Source: Penelope pileata (taxonomy: Eukaryota > Chordata > Aves > Galliformes > Cracidae). From it: DNA of 64,000 nt. The notes under the pieces were generated by a model, which saw nothing but the letters and a program-made list of their open reading frames with translations, was not told the origin of the DNA and made no database searches. Of this stretch, positions 12,759 through 22,800 are shown one piece after another (the first letter of the stretch is position 1; every line of letters begins with the position of its first letter). The stretch covers positions 467,221 to 531,220 of the forward strand of contig WBMW01001297.1 in the NCBI GenBank assembly GCA_013396635.1, read 5' to 3'. The position numbers and the translations under genes are program-made.

Positions 12759-15700
12759 AAAGCAGTTAACATAATTAAGATCTTTCCAGGCTTCTAGGAG
12801 AAGAAGTCCAGAATAGTTCTCTGCGCGCTTTTTTCTAATGAATACATGCTATGCCCTATCAAATCGCCTGCCACAGCATAGAGTAAATGACATTTCTCTA
12901 TAAAGTGTCACAAAGAATGGCAAGTGATCAAAGCACACAGCTTAAGACCTTAGCATTCATTAGCTAATCAACATTAACTTACTGCTTGCATGTCCTTATC
13001 TCAATGCAAATCAAAATGTTTTAGCTCAAACAACCTCAGGCAAAACTATTCACAATACACGTTTAACTGCAGATGGTGTAGGAGGGCATTAATGGTCATT
13101 TAATGTGGCTCATCTGGTGAGAGGGAGCTTCTGAAGTGCCTGTAGTTGCCACACCACTTGTAACTGACTATTCACAACCAGAAAAGGATGGCACAACTTG
13201 CCACTTAATCCTGCTTATTTTATTTCCAGAATACTGAAGCACTATATACAAGCTATTAGCTTTGCTACTACAGTCCTAACTCGTAGTATCAAAACTAGAA
13301 ATGGAGTTAAGTCTCTCTGTTTATAGGAATTTCCTAAAAATTCTATATTGGTATAGTTCCTGATTATATCGGTATAGTTCCTAATTAAAGTGTTATTAAT
13401 GCTAGCTCAGTAATGACATACATGACATACAGCAGCCTCTCAACACATGGATTTTCTTCCCACACTTCAGTGCATTATGCAAGTGCTGCTTGGTCAATTA
13501 CATCAGTTACTTAAATCTAATGCATCACAAACGGACACTGCTATTAATACATCAAAGCACTACAATGAGAACATGCAGGACCTGCCGTACTGCACAGGAT
13601 TCAAGGGGAAATCCCCCTGCTGACAGATACACCTTCTGCACAGCCCAAGGCTCACACTGATCTATCAAGTACTGGGTTCGATACCTTTCTTATGCAATTT
13701 GATCACACGCTCATTCTGCTCTCACTTCAGAAGCATATCACAGCCTTGCTAGTTTTGGAGATTACCCTAACATAAAACTTCTAAGGGATTCACCAGAAGT
13801 TACAAGAGTTACATGCCCCGGCAGCTGTAGGTACATAACCTCAGATTTCCATAAGAATTGTGCCAGAAATAGCAAGATATTCTGCAAGCATTGTCTGTGA
13901 GCTCAGCTAATATACACAGGTCACTATATAATGGTTGGTGCAACCCAATGGCTAGCATGCAAAATGACAGTTAAATGTCAGTCCTCCTCACAGTTAGTTG
14001 GGTTTTTTGTGGTTTTTTTTTTTGTGTTTGTTTGTTTTTATATCTTGATACAAGTATGTAAGGTGACCATACATCTCTCTTAATTTATTCAATCAGTTTT
14101 CCAATTTGAACTCAAGTCTCATATCTAAGGAAGGACCATTTGGGAGTTTTCTAATGCTAGATGTACTGAGTAAATAGAATGCCTTTCCATTTTATTTTCA
14201 AGAGAAACAGTATAGCCATGTTACAGCCAATATGAGTTCCAAGAGGAAGATAAACACAACAGAGGTGTCCAGGTCTCTGGCTGGAGGTTTGACCACTCTT
14301 GTCTCAAAACTGATATTTCCTGCCAGAGTGAATTTTACTGGCTCCATAACCAGAGTAGGGAAACTTCTTAGCATAATGAAAAATTCATATGCATCTTTTC
14401 CTTTACTTCTTAGCTTAGACAAAACAGTACAGTAATTCACACAAAACACAGGGCTTGTGAAACGGTTTTACAGCATCTCCTGGAAACGTGGGTTTATTGT
14501 CAGGGAGCTGTGGAAATGACTCCCCTGACTCTGCATTAGACAGACACTTTTCTTACTCAAGAACTTGTTTTGCCATGCATCTTACTAATCAAAATCTGTA
14601 ACAGAAAAACATTTACTACAACCTAACACAATAGTAGATCAACATTCTCAGACTGTTTTTGTTTTAACACTCCTTTTAGGCATTAAAATAAAGAATAGAC
14701 TTTACATTAACTAACAAATTACCTAGTCCCAGCAGTTTAAGCAGTCTCACGTTGCAATTCTAAGTCTGTACTCCTGCCTATCATACAAAATGTGCTTTTT
14801 AAATCTCTTCCATTTTGTCATTTATTTTCTTGTGCTTTGTTGTTTTGTTTTTTTCTCTAAATCAGATGAAACAACAAAGTTACTTTTCAGCCTGTGAAAT
14901 AAAGTGATAATTTTTCAGAGTACTTGACAAATGCTGCTGTTGCATATTTCCCCAGCCTCCTTTGAAGAAAGCCCCCTGTAATAGTAGTCTGTACAACCTC
15001 CTTTAAGGAGTGTTCATGGCTTTCATTTCTTCTCAGGCAAAATAAGGAGACTGCATTGTTTACCCTACATGACAGACGCCGCCAAACACAGCCTAAAACA
15101 ATATGAGAGAACTGCTACAGCAGTTACCAGTGGCAGAAGCAAACTAATCTTGTGCAATTGCAAAGACTTATGTGAGACCCAGAAGCGGACCTTTAATTTT
15201 TCTTCAAAAAGAACTGATGCTGAGCAGAAACACACCACCACAAAGCCATCTAAAAATCCACCCAACTTCATATACCCCTATCGGCGTTGTCCTACTGTAT
15301 TTCCCAACAATGCAGCATAAATCCAACATTTCCCACCCTTTTCCCTGACACCACCTCTTTACGTTGCACATCATCCCCTTAGTCTTTCAGCGCTTACTTT
15401 CCAAGTGCTTCCTCGTTATTCCATAGGTCATTCTCAGGTGGAAATCCAACTCAGCACCATCCAGTTATCTCTAAATATCATCTGTGAAGCTGCTAAGCAA
15501 TGCTACTGAGTAGCAACTGATTTAGCATAAGTCGATCAATAGTAACTACAGAACAGAAGATTTAATACTTAATAATCTTCTTGTCAGTACAGAGAGCCCT
15601 AAAGCTACTGGAACTAAGCCTAAGCACAGAAGAGAGGGTGTCAGCACTTACAAATTACAGGAAAATAATTCACCTGTGAGACAGAAATCTAGCTTGTTCA

Positions 15701-18335
15701 ATTTAGTTCAGTTACTAGATGGTACCAGTATCAGCAGATCAATAGGCTCCATCCAGCCTTGCAGCGGAGTGCTCCAGAACACACTTTGGCCAGACTCTCA
15801 AAATGACATAAAATTATTAGTAGAAAGGGAATTCCTTCAACAGTGAGTGTCGAAAAATAATTAATACTTCTAGGTGCTATTGTAGTGTAACCATTTCATA
15901 CATAAATCATAACTATCTCAGTGTTAACTTGTTTATTTTGCTCGTTCCTTGACTTTATCTTCTAATGCAATTTTTTGTAGAACTCCGCCAGTTCTTAGAA
16001 TCTACTTTTCATTACAGACATAAACTGTGCCTCATCCTGACAGGAGACCCCAAATGCAGCTCTAATACCTGGAAGTACGTAATTTTTTTCATAAACCTTT
16101 TGTTACAGGGATGTCAAACTGTATCCCCTTGATGAAGAAGTGCTGATATTTAGACTTTTCATCCTAATTTGAGACAGAACTAAGTGTTGAAATAATCAGA
16201 GTTTTTATAAAAAGGAAATTCCACTTTTTAGGCAGCTCTACAGAGACCCATTAGAGCACACAGGCCATCTCCCTTCAGATGCAAAAGTATTCCAGATACC
16301 ATATAACTTAGTGTTTTTTTCCAGTCTGGTTAGATTTTCACAATGTGTTTTTGTCAGTTTCCTGGTGCTGCAAATGTGATTATTTTGTTTCTTTCAACTG
16401 GAATATAAAGGCACATTCACAGGATATAAACTGACAAAAAAGAAGAGTAATATGAAAGATATCTTGTGGGAAGATTTCCGATTTGAAGGGAAATTTCTCA
16501 TCTTTTCTTTATGACGTGGAACATAAGCATCTCCAAAAATATCCCTCACTAAAATAGAATTTGGGTCTGGAGTTATTTGAAACTGTTTCCTTCTTCTATG
16601 TCACAGCACTTCCTTCTAGAGATGCTGCATTAAAGCGAACTGAGAGGCCAAATTACATAAGAAATCATATTCCAGACACCTCCAGTTTACATCACTTTTC
16701 CCTTTAAGTAAAGCATTAAGTAGAACACCCTAAACTGTTGCACTCAGTTCTTATTTTATGTAACTGAAGTTTGAATGCTCCACCTTCCTTTAGTATTTAT
16801 TAGTTTATAATATACGGGCATATTAAACAACAGGAAAATATAAAATTATTAATAAAAGAAGCAATAATTTAATAGTCAATGCAACAGATCTGTAACCACT
16901 TGCAGCCAATTTTATGCTTATTACTCTAGAAATAATTAACAGGAAGCTTAAAAGATTTTTTCATTAGAAAAACTTCTCTTGGAATGAGGTAAAATACATT
17001 AAAATATAGGATGCTCACAGATATTGAGGGACCATCACCGCCTACACCAATAACAGCCACAGGATTTCTCTCAGTAGTTCTTGCATTAGGCCCTTAATCT
17101 CCATTTAGATCACCAAGTGCACAGACCCGTGTTTTTATAGTTAGATGGCTGAAACAAGAAATTAGGATAAGAGCGTTCAGGTGTGAGCTCTCTCCCTGAG
17201 GGTATTTAAGAAGGAAGGTTCCAGAGCAGCTGGGCAAGCAACAGAAGGCTTGAGCAGGGAAGGTAGGATCTAAGCTGTTGTTTATGGTCTTGTTGTTCTC
17301 TCATGCTTTATTTATAAATATTATGCTAGTAAAGCTGGTTATTAACAGCTAGTAATATCTTTTATGGCTAGGATTTGTGGCCAGGGAAAAATTCATCCAA
17401 ACAGAAAAGCCTGGAAGAAACTGTTTTCAGCACTAAAGCTTACAGAAGATAACAATGTTTTTATCTAAGAAGGAAAATATTACACTTTGCTCTCTGACAT
17501 GACGGCTTTACAATTTTTGTTCTTTTGCTGGTTCCCAACCAGTATTTTTTACCAAAGAGGACCTGAAGCCCCCCAGCTCTGGAGCCTTCCTCACACAGCT
17601 GTGCCTCAGCTGAGCCTGCGGGAGCTGCGGGTGTTCTGTGGAAGCTTCTAGAGGCCCAATGGCCCTGGCCACGCCCTGACGCAGCAGCATTTTGGGCAGT
17701 GCTGCCTGGTCCTCGGGGCACAAGGCTGTAAGGGAAGGAGGCTCCCGAGCACCTTGAGGAGAAAAGCGTGCAGAAAGCATCTCAGGACTGCAGGTCTTGT
17801 TTTCCATGTCGCAATGTCTGTTGTGTGCTGTGGAGATGTGTTCTTTGGCTCTGGTTAGTACAGGAGGGAAGAAGGTGTTGTTTCTTGTTACTGAATTATG
17901 CAAGCAGTTACGGCCTGTTCACGCTGTGATTTCTGTGAGGTGTTTGTCAAAGAAACAGATGCTTGTGAGGGAAATGTCCTGAAACTGTTCTGTACAGGCA
18001 GACAGGGTGGCCGTTTGCTATCACCTAAGCAGAAGGGCAGCGTCCCTCTGTGAGGAGCTGACCCAGCCCAGGCGGAAGGCTGGCGCAGCAGTGGGGCTTT
18101 CAGCCGCTCAGTCAGCGGGGTGCTGAGCGTGGGGCGGGTGCTGGAGCTACGCAGGGAGCCAGACCCCGTAGCACAGCCAGGGCTGTCCCTTGGCTCAAAG
18201 GCCGCCCTCAAGAGATGGGAAATAGCCCGGACATGGGATGCTTGTGAAGAGCTGCTGTTTCTTTACATAGTATTTACGAGTCTTTTTTTTTATGTTTATT
18301 TCTTAACTTGTTAATTCACTCGCTTTTTTAACGCT
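12759..18335. other. Non-coding DNA upstream of FANCF
   Basis: No recognisable coding exon. It includes a 21-bp tandem duplication at 13344, AT-rich DNA at 16780-16880, a TATA-like segment near 17203, and a rise in GC from about 17540 toward the FANCF CpG island. A 131-codon open frame on the - strand (17508-17903) shares no similarity with any protein I know and overlaps other open frames. A non-coding first exon of GAS2 on the - strand could lie in the last kilobase, but nothing in the sequence proves it. Confidence 0.55.
13344..13385. repeat. 21-bp tandem duplication, two copies
   Basis: Two adjacent 21-base copies (13344-13364 and 13365-13385) sharing TATAT, then GGTATAGTTCCT, and differing at only two positions (T/C and G/A). 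It is a small local duplication with no obvious function. Confidence 0.9.
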
Positions 18336-18459
18336 GTGATTCGCCTCAAGTGCCCCGCCCGCCCCTTACTGAGGGATCCCGCACATAACGGCCGCCTGAG
18401 GCCCTCGAGATTCCCCTTTAACGGAAAACCGGTCCGCAACGGATTGATGTTCGGTTCAG

Positions 18460-18464
18460 CCAAT
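18460..18464 (+). promoter_or_regulatory. CCAAT box upstream of FANCF
   Basis: CCAAT in the context CAGCCAATAG, 100 bases before the start codon, matching the NF-Y core and its usual flanks. It pairs with an inverted CCAAT 37 bases downstream. Spaced NF-Y sites are common in CpG-island and cell-cycle promoters. Confidence 0.65.
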
Positions 18465-18496
18465 AGAATTACATATCTCCTCCTTCCTCAGCGTGG

Positions 18497-18501
18497 ATTG
18501 G
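18497..18501 (-). promoter_or_regulatory. Inverted CCAAT box upstream of FANCF
   Basis: ATTGG in the context GTGGATTGGCTC, 63 bases before the start codon, is a CCAAT box on the - strand. A GC box (GGGAGGCGGGAC, about 18515-18525) follows closely. Opposed CCAAT boxes fit a TATA-less, possibly bidirectional, promoter. Confidence 0.65.
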
Positions 18502-18542
18502 CTCTCCTGGGGGTGGGAGGCGGGACTCGCGCTCAAACCGGC

Positions 18543-18550
18543 GGCGCGAA
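18543..18550. promoter_or_regulatory. E2F-like site before the FANCF start
   Basis: GGCGCGAA (reverse complement TTCGCGCC) lies 10-17 bases before the ATG and resembles the E2F consensus TTTSSCGC. Several Fanconi genes are known to be E2F-driven in S phase, so this placement makes sense. It is a motif match only, and in DNA this rich in GC such matches occur by chance. Confidence 0.45.
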
Positions 18551-18559
18551 GGCGGCGCC

Positions 18560-19663
18560 ATGGAGACTGTGCTGGAGCAGGCGGCGCAGCTGCCCGCGCT
18601 CCTCGCCGTGTCCCGCTCCGCGCTGGTGCGGGACTGGGATCCCCCGACCCTGGACAGGGCCCTGGACTGGGCCCGGTTCTTCCAGCACCTCCACGACCGC
18701 CTCCGCAGCCGGCCGCGGCTGCGGGACGCGCTGGGGCGGCGGCTGCGGCAGGGCCGGGCGGGCAGCCCGCTCGCCTTCGGCCACCTGGGCCGCTGCCGAG
18801 AGCTGCTGGGCCTGGCGCTGCTGGAGAACCGCGCTCTGCCGCCCGCCGCCTGCCGCCGCCTCCTCCAGCGCCTGCTGCTGCCTCCCGCTGCCGAGGCCGG
18901 CCCCGAGGCGTGCTGCCTGGCGCTGCTGGCCCGCAGGAAGGCCGCGTCCCGCCTGCTGCCGGGCGCTGCGCCGCCGCTGGGGGTGGGCGCGGAAGCGGAG
19001 CTTCTGCTGTGCCGGCTGCGGGAGGACGGGCAGGGGGCGGGAGGGGGCGAGGGGCCGCCCGGCTGGCTCCCCCGCGTCCTAGCGCAGCTCCCCCGGCCCC
19101 GGGCCTTCGCGGTAGCGGCGGCGGCGCTGCTGCGGCGGGGGGATGGCGGTGGGGATGGGGACAGCCCTGCTGGGCGCTGGGAGAGCGGAGCGGGAGATGA
19201 ACGGGGTGCTGGTCCTCTGCTTTCCTGGCTGCTGGAGGATCCGGACCGGTTTTCTGCCTTCTGTCTTTTCCTCCCGGGTGCTCTTCTGGCCTCGCTAGCT
19301 GGTCACTATGCCCGGCTAAGCAAGTGTTACTTGGAACTTTTAAGTGCCTGGGGAAGCTGCTTGCTGTATGACCCCTTGCAGGGACGGTGGGTTAAAAGTA
19401 GTCCTGATGAGGCTAAATTGTCCTGGGAAGAGCTGAGGGAGCGCGTTGGTTGCCTCTCTCAGGGATCTGTGCTGCTCAGGGAGCAGACCCAAGCTGCTCT
19501 GAAACTCCTGAAGGCACGGGATGGGGACTTCGAAGTCCGTGGCCTAAGTGTGTGGACAGACTTACTGTTGGAAGTAGAGGAAGACTTGAGGAAGCAGAGA
19601 ATTACGTGTGAACGCAAAAGTGACATGAAAACCAGCAACTCTGATGAACTCTATTTGATATGA
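18560..19663 (+). CDS. FANCF: Fanconi anaemia group F protein, single exon
   Basis: FANCF is the nuclear adaptor of the Fanconi anaemia core complex. It links the FANCC-FANCE and FANCA-FANCG modules to FANCM, so that FANCL can monoubiquitinate FANCD2/FANCI at stalled or crosslinked forks. It has no catalytic site. The 367-residue frame aligns along its length with the 374-residue human protein as I remember it: WDPPTLDRALDWARF (26-40), LLENRALPPAA (87-97), LSWLLEDPDRFSAFC (221-235), YLELLSAWG (257-265), and the C-terminal signature DGDFEVRGLSVWTDLLLEVE (321-340). The N-terminal half contacts FANCC/FANCE in the known family; the C-terminal helical repeats bind FANCG. The ATG lies in a strong context (GCGGCGCCATGG). 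Oddities: the first ~640 bases are extremely GC-rich and the rest is ordinary; two Gly/Asp/Ala-rich linkers (157-168 and 193-217) replace less conserved human segments; and about 28 residues follow the point where human FANCF ends. No introns are needed, as in mammals. Confidence 0.96.
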   Translation: METVLEQAAQLPALLAVSRSALVRDWDPPTLDRALDWARFFQHLHDRLRSRPRLRDALGRRLRQGRAGSPLAFGHLGRCRELLGLALLENRALPPAACRRLLQRLLLPPAAEAGPEACCLALLARRKAASRLLPGAAPPLGVGAEAELLLCRLREDGQGAGGGEGPPGWLPRVLAQLPRPRAFAVAAAALLRRGDGGGDGDSPAGRWESGAGDERGAGPLLSWLLEDPDRFSAFCLFLPGALLASLAGHYARLSKCYLELLSAWGSCLLYDPLQGRWVKSSPDEAKLSWEELRERVGCLSQGSVLLREQTQAALKLLKARDGDFEVRGLSVWTDLLLEVEEDLRKQRITCERKSDMKTSNSDELYLI

Positions 19664-19834
19664 AAGGCAAGAAAACTGTCCCTTGCTTTGGGCTGAAAAC
19701 GAAACATTGATGGGACTTTTGATCAAACTTTCTGATTGTATATGAAGGCTGTCAGCAAGGCCTGGGACTTCCTGTAAAGGCACTGTCACTCTTGGTGACT
19801 GGCAGGAAATATCTTCAGCACTTACCGGTCAGCT

Positions 19835-19840
19835 AATAAA
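19835..19840 (+). terminator. FANCF polyadenylation signal (AATAAA)
   Basis: A canonical AATAAA 172 bases past the stop codon, followed 35-45 bases later by GT-rich sequence (GAATGTGTTTT and TCGGTTTTTGTTGG), as expected for a cleavage site near 19855-19870. Further signals at 20321 (ATTAAA) and 20371 (AATAAA) would give longer 3' UTRs; human FANCF also has a long 3' UTR. Which site is used cannot be told from sequence. Confidence 0.6.
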
Positions 19841-22800
19841 ATGAGGAAAATGTTACAAAGAAACCACAACAGTTTCGAATGTGTTTTAAAAACATAAACT
19901 TTCGGTTTTTGTTGGCTAAATATTACGGCTCAAATGTATTGTGCTCATGACAGTCCTGTTTCTTTTTTGTTGTTGGAGCCTTAAAAGGTGTTCAAAGGGG
20001 AAGGTGGAGTTTCAAACCTGAAAGCCCCAAGTGCAGGGTTCATTTATAGTGGTTATCTTTGTTAGGCGGTCAGTTCTGCTGGCCTTCTCTGATTGTGTCT
20101 ATGTCTTAACTTCTGGGTCTATGTCTTTAACTTTCTGGGTCACTTTTCTGAAGTGAAGGTGGGAGAAAACCAGGTGGAAAGGTTATTCCAAAGTTGTACA
20201 ACCAGGAAGCTTTATTAGTTACCGTATTGGCTCGTAATATACACACATTTCATAGGAAAACTGCAGTAAAATATAGGGTGTTCTGTGCTTGTCTTTCTTC
20301 CCTTTTCCACTGTCTGTTTCATTAAATATTTTTGTTTTGTGGAACAAAAGTGAGTGGGATAACAAATTTTAATAAAAATATTTTGTTTAATCAGTTTTGG
20401 TGAGCAAAACTTGAATGGGTAACAAAAGCTGAGTCACCATCACTTAAAATAAGCATTGCATTACTGAGGTCATGAGATACTGTATAAGCTCTGCAAGCTA
20501 GAATTACCAATGTAAGTGGTGTAAGAAGAGAATACTCAGTGAAGATGAGGAAAAGTATACAAATAATAGAAAAAGTTCATCTTTAACCTTATGTGTGGAG
20601 AAGCTGTCAAACGGTGCAGCCTGGGTTCTGATAAGCCTGAGATGGGTTGAGACAACTCTTATGTTGCTGCAATGCCTTTAGGAAGGGTTAGAAGGTGCTT
20701 TATTTCAGCTTATAAGTTAAGTATGTTGTCAGTTTTTAGTTTTGGGGGTGGATTTTTTAACTAATTGACACTAGTTAGAGTAACATTCTGTGTTACCAAG
20801 TAAAATAGTTTGTTCTGCTGTGGTGGATGTTCCTGCACCACGGCACAAAACTAGAGCAAGGAGGGATCTCCTGACTTTGAAATGTCAGGAGACATTGGAA
20901 ACAATGAATGGAAACAAAGAATACAAGAAAATCCAAGTTGTTACCTATGTCTTTATTTCTTCTTCTCAAGTCAACAGGTTCTTATCCTTTCCTCTTTTTA
21001 TGAAGCAAAAGAGGTACTCGAGGTACATTTAAAATAATTGGAAAGATACATGTTGTTCCTCTATCACGAGTGTAACTGTTTTCTTTGGATTCCTTACTAC
21101 AGCATGTCAGAGAGGCTATGTGGTTGTGGATATCTGCAGATGGACATATTCTAAGAGTTGCAGCTGTGGTAGTCATTGCTTTGCTGTCCTATATGGGGTT
21201 GTTCTGGTGTGATGGTGGTCAGTCTTAAAAGAGAGCGCAGAGGCAGGGGACCTCAGGGCTGAGTCAGTGTTTCTGTGGTAATGAATATGAACATTGTCTA
21301 TAAGCATTTAAAACTGCTTAGAGTAAAAAGTATGAAGTTTGAACTTGTCTAGCCACAGGTCCCTGTGTTTATGTAGTTTTGGCATTTGATTTGGAAACTC
21401 TGCACTTGAGTGTCACTCGTAACGCTTTTAACAGGCACAGGGTTTTCTGTCTGTTAAAATACTTGCTATCAGAGGTTCCTGGTGAACGATATACCCGAAG
21501 ATACTAGTCAGTCATTCCCTTCTGCCCTGCTATGTCAAATATGAAAATGAAATGTTGTGGTAATGTTACAAATGTTATAGTAACAAAACAAACGTTACCA
21601 GTGTTCCTTCTGCGGGGAGATAAACTGGAAGAGTTGGGTAGAAGTTCCTGGTATTCCCTTTATTACTGCAGGATAATTGATTTTAGTGACTTAGAGAAAT
21701 GTTGTTTGCAGGTACCTAGGTCTCTGTGACAGATGCCCATGAGTGGCACGTTGGTTTTGTTTGTCAAGATAACGTGCTCATGTCCTCAACATGTTGACCG
21801 GGAGTTAAGATTCTTAGCAGCTTCTAGCTATTTCTAGGATAACTCTGATACTGATAGGGAGTTTCTGCTCTGTTTCAACTCATGCTCTTTGAAAGAACTT
21901 AAGCTTTCTCTTACAAAATGCAGTTTATAAAGGCAGATGTCTTCCTTCCAAGTAATTTACATTGCAACTCTTAATAGCTAAGTACACCCACTGTAGTAGT
22001 ACTAAGAGGTATGATAGGATAATGCAGTTGTGATGCAGTCGAGAAAATAATTGTGCAGAGGGAAGCAAGGGGCTTAAAACCAAAGAACTGGCAGCATCAC
22101 TTTGATTTATGTCTTTATGGCCATTGTAGACCATAGCTGACTTCCAATTCTCTCCTTACAGGAAACCTTAATAGTAAAAGGTAGTCTAGCCTTGGTGAGG
22201 CAGAAGCACCTGGTTATAGCAATTTTGCAGAAATGTTCCAATCTGTCCCAAATACACTGTAAAGAGGTGCCAGATCCACGATTACTGAGTTGAAAACTCC
22301 ATCTGGCATTTATTGAAGTAAATGCATCAATTCACATCCCCTATTACTTCAGCGTGCTTGTTGAGTTTGCCAGCTAGCCACGCAACAAAAGACAATTACA
22401 TTTTGAGGGGGGAGCTCCTTTTTTAATAAAGCCTAAATAGGAAAGGAAAAAGCGTCATGTTTGCAACCTCTTCCCTCTGTGTCTGTGGCTCACACCTGTA
22501 GGCTGAGGCTCGTGGCACAAAATTTGCTAAGTCTTGACCTAAATGGTCTGAACTGTTATAGGAAGTAATATATTGGAAATGACATACTACAGCCTCTACC
22601 TTGCCACCTCCTTTCCCCTTTTTACTAATAAAGAGGAACAGGTTTGTACTATTTTCTATATTAAAATGACTGAAGAAACTTAGAATAACAAGCTAAATCA
22701 AAAACATATTGTGAACTTCTGTTATTTCCATAAAATGGAAAATGTAAAGCTATATTCTATTTTTCATCAGGATCTCAAATGACCCACTGCATAGTGCAAG

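Larger units (their letters stand above)
18336..19250. promoter_or_regulatory. CpG island covering the FANCF promoter and 5' half
   Basis: GC and CpG rise sharply from about 18340 (CCCCGCCCGCCCC at 18353) and stay high through the promoter and the first 640 bases of the FANCF reading frame. They then fall back around 19200-19260. Such islands mark housekeeping promoters without a TATA box, and no TATA box is seen upstream of the start. Boundaries are judged by eye. In mammals this kind of promoter is shared with the divergent GAS2 gene; whether it fires on the - strand here is unknown. Confidence 0.85.

Noticed and set aside
13670..13690. GGGTTCGATACC, similar to a tRNA B box
   Set aside because: No A box, acceptor stem or cloverleaf can be formed upstream. 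A similar GGTTCGATC at about 63624 fails the same test.
17508..17903. 131-codon open frame on the - strand upstream of FANCF
   Set aside because: It shows no similarity to GAS2 or any protein I know, overlaps another open - strand frame, and lies in a moderately GC-rich area where stops are rarer.
1..18335. Coding exons of GAS2 expected on the - strand
   Set aside because: I looked for the calponin-homology and GAR-domain exons and did not see them. Only non-coding 5' parts of GAS2 could be here, so no feature is claimed.
18336..19082. 248-codon open frame overlapping the FANCF start in another frame
   Set aside because: It starts with GTG, reads as low-complexity Arg/Ala/Gly/Trp, and stays open only because GC-rich DNA has few stops. 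A 235-codon frame at 18493-19200 is open for the same reason. FANCF in the third frame is clearly the real product.
22485..22515. GTGGCTCACACCTGTAGGC, similar to the start of a 7SL-derived SINE
   Set aside because: The match is short and breaks off at once; birds lack Alu-type elements, so it is coincidence.
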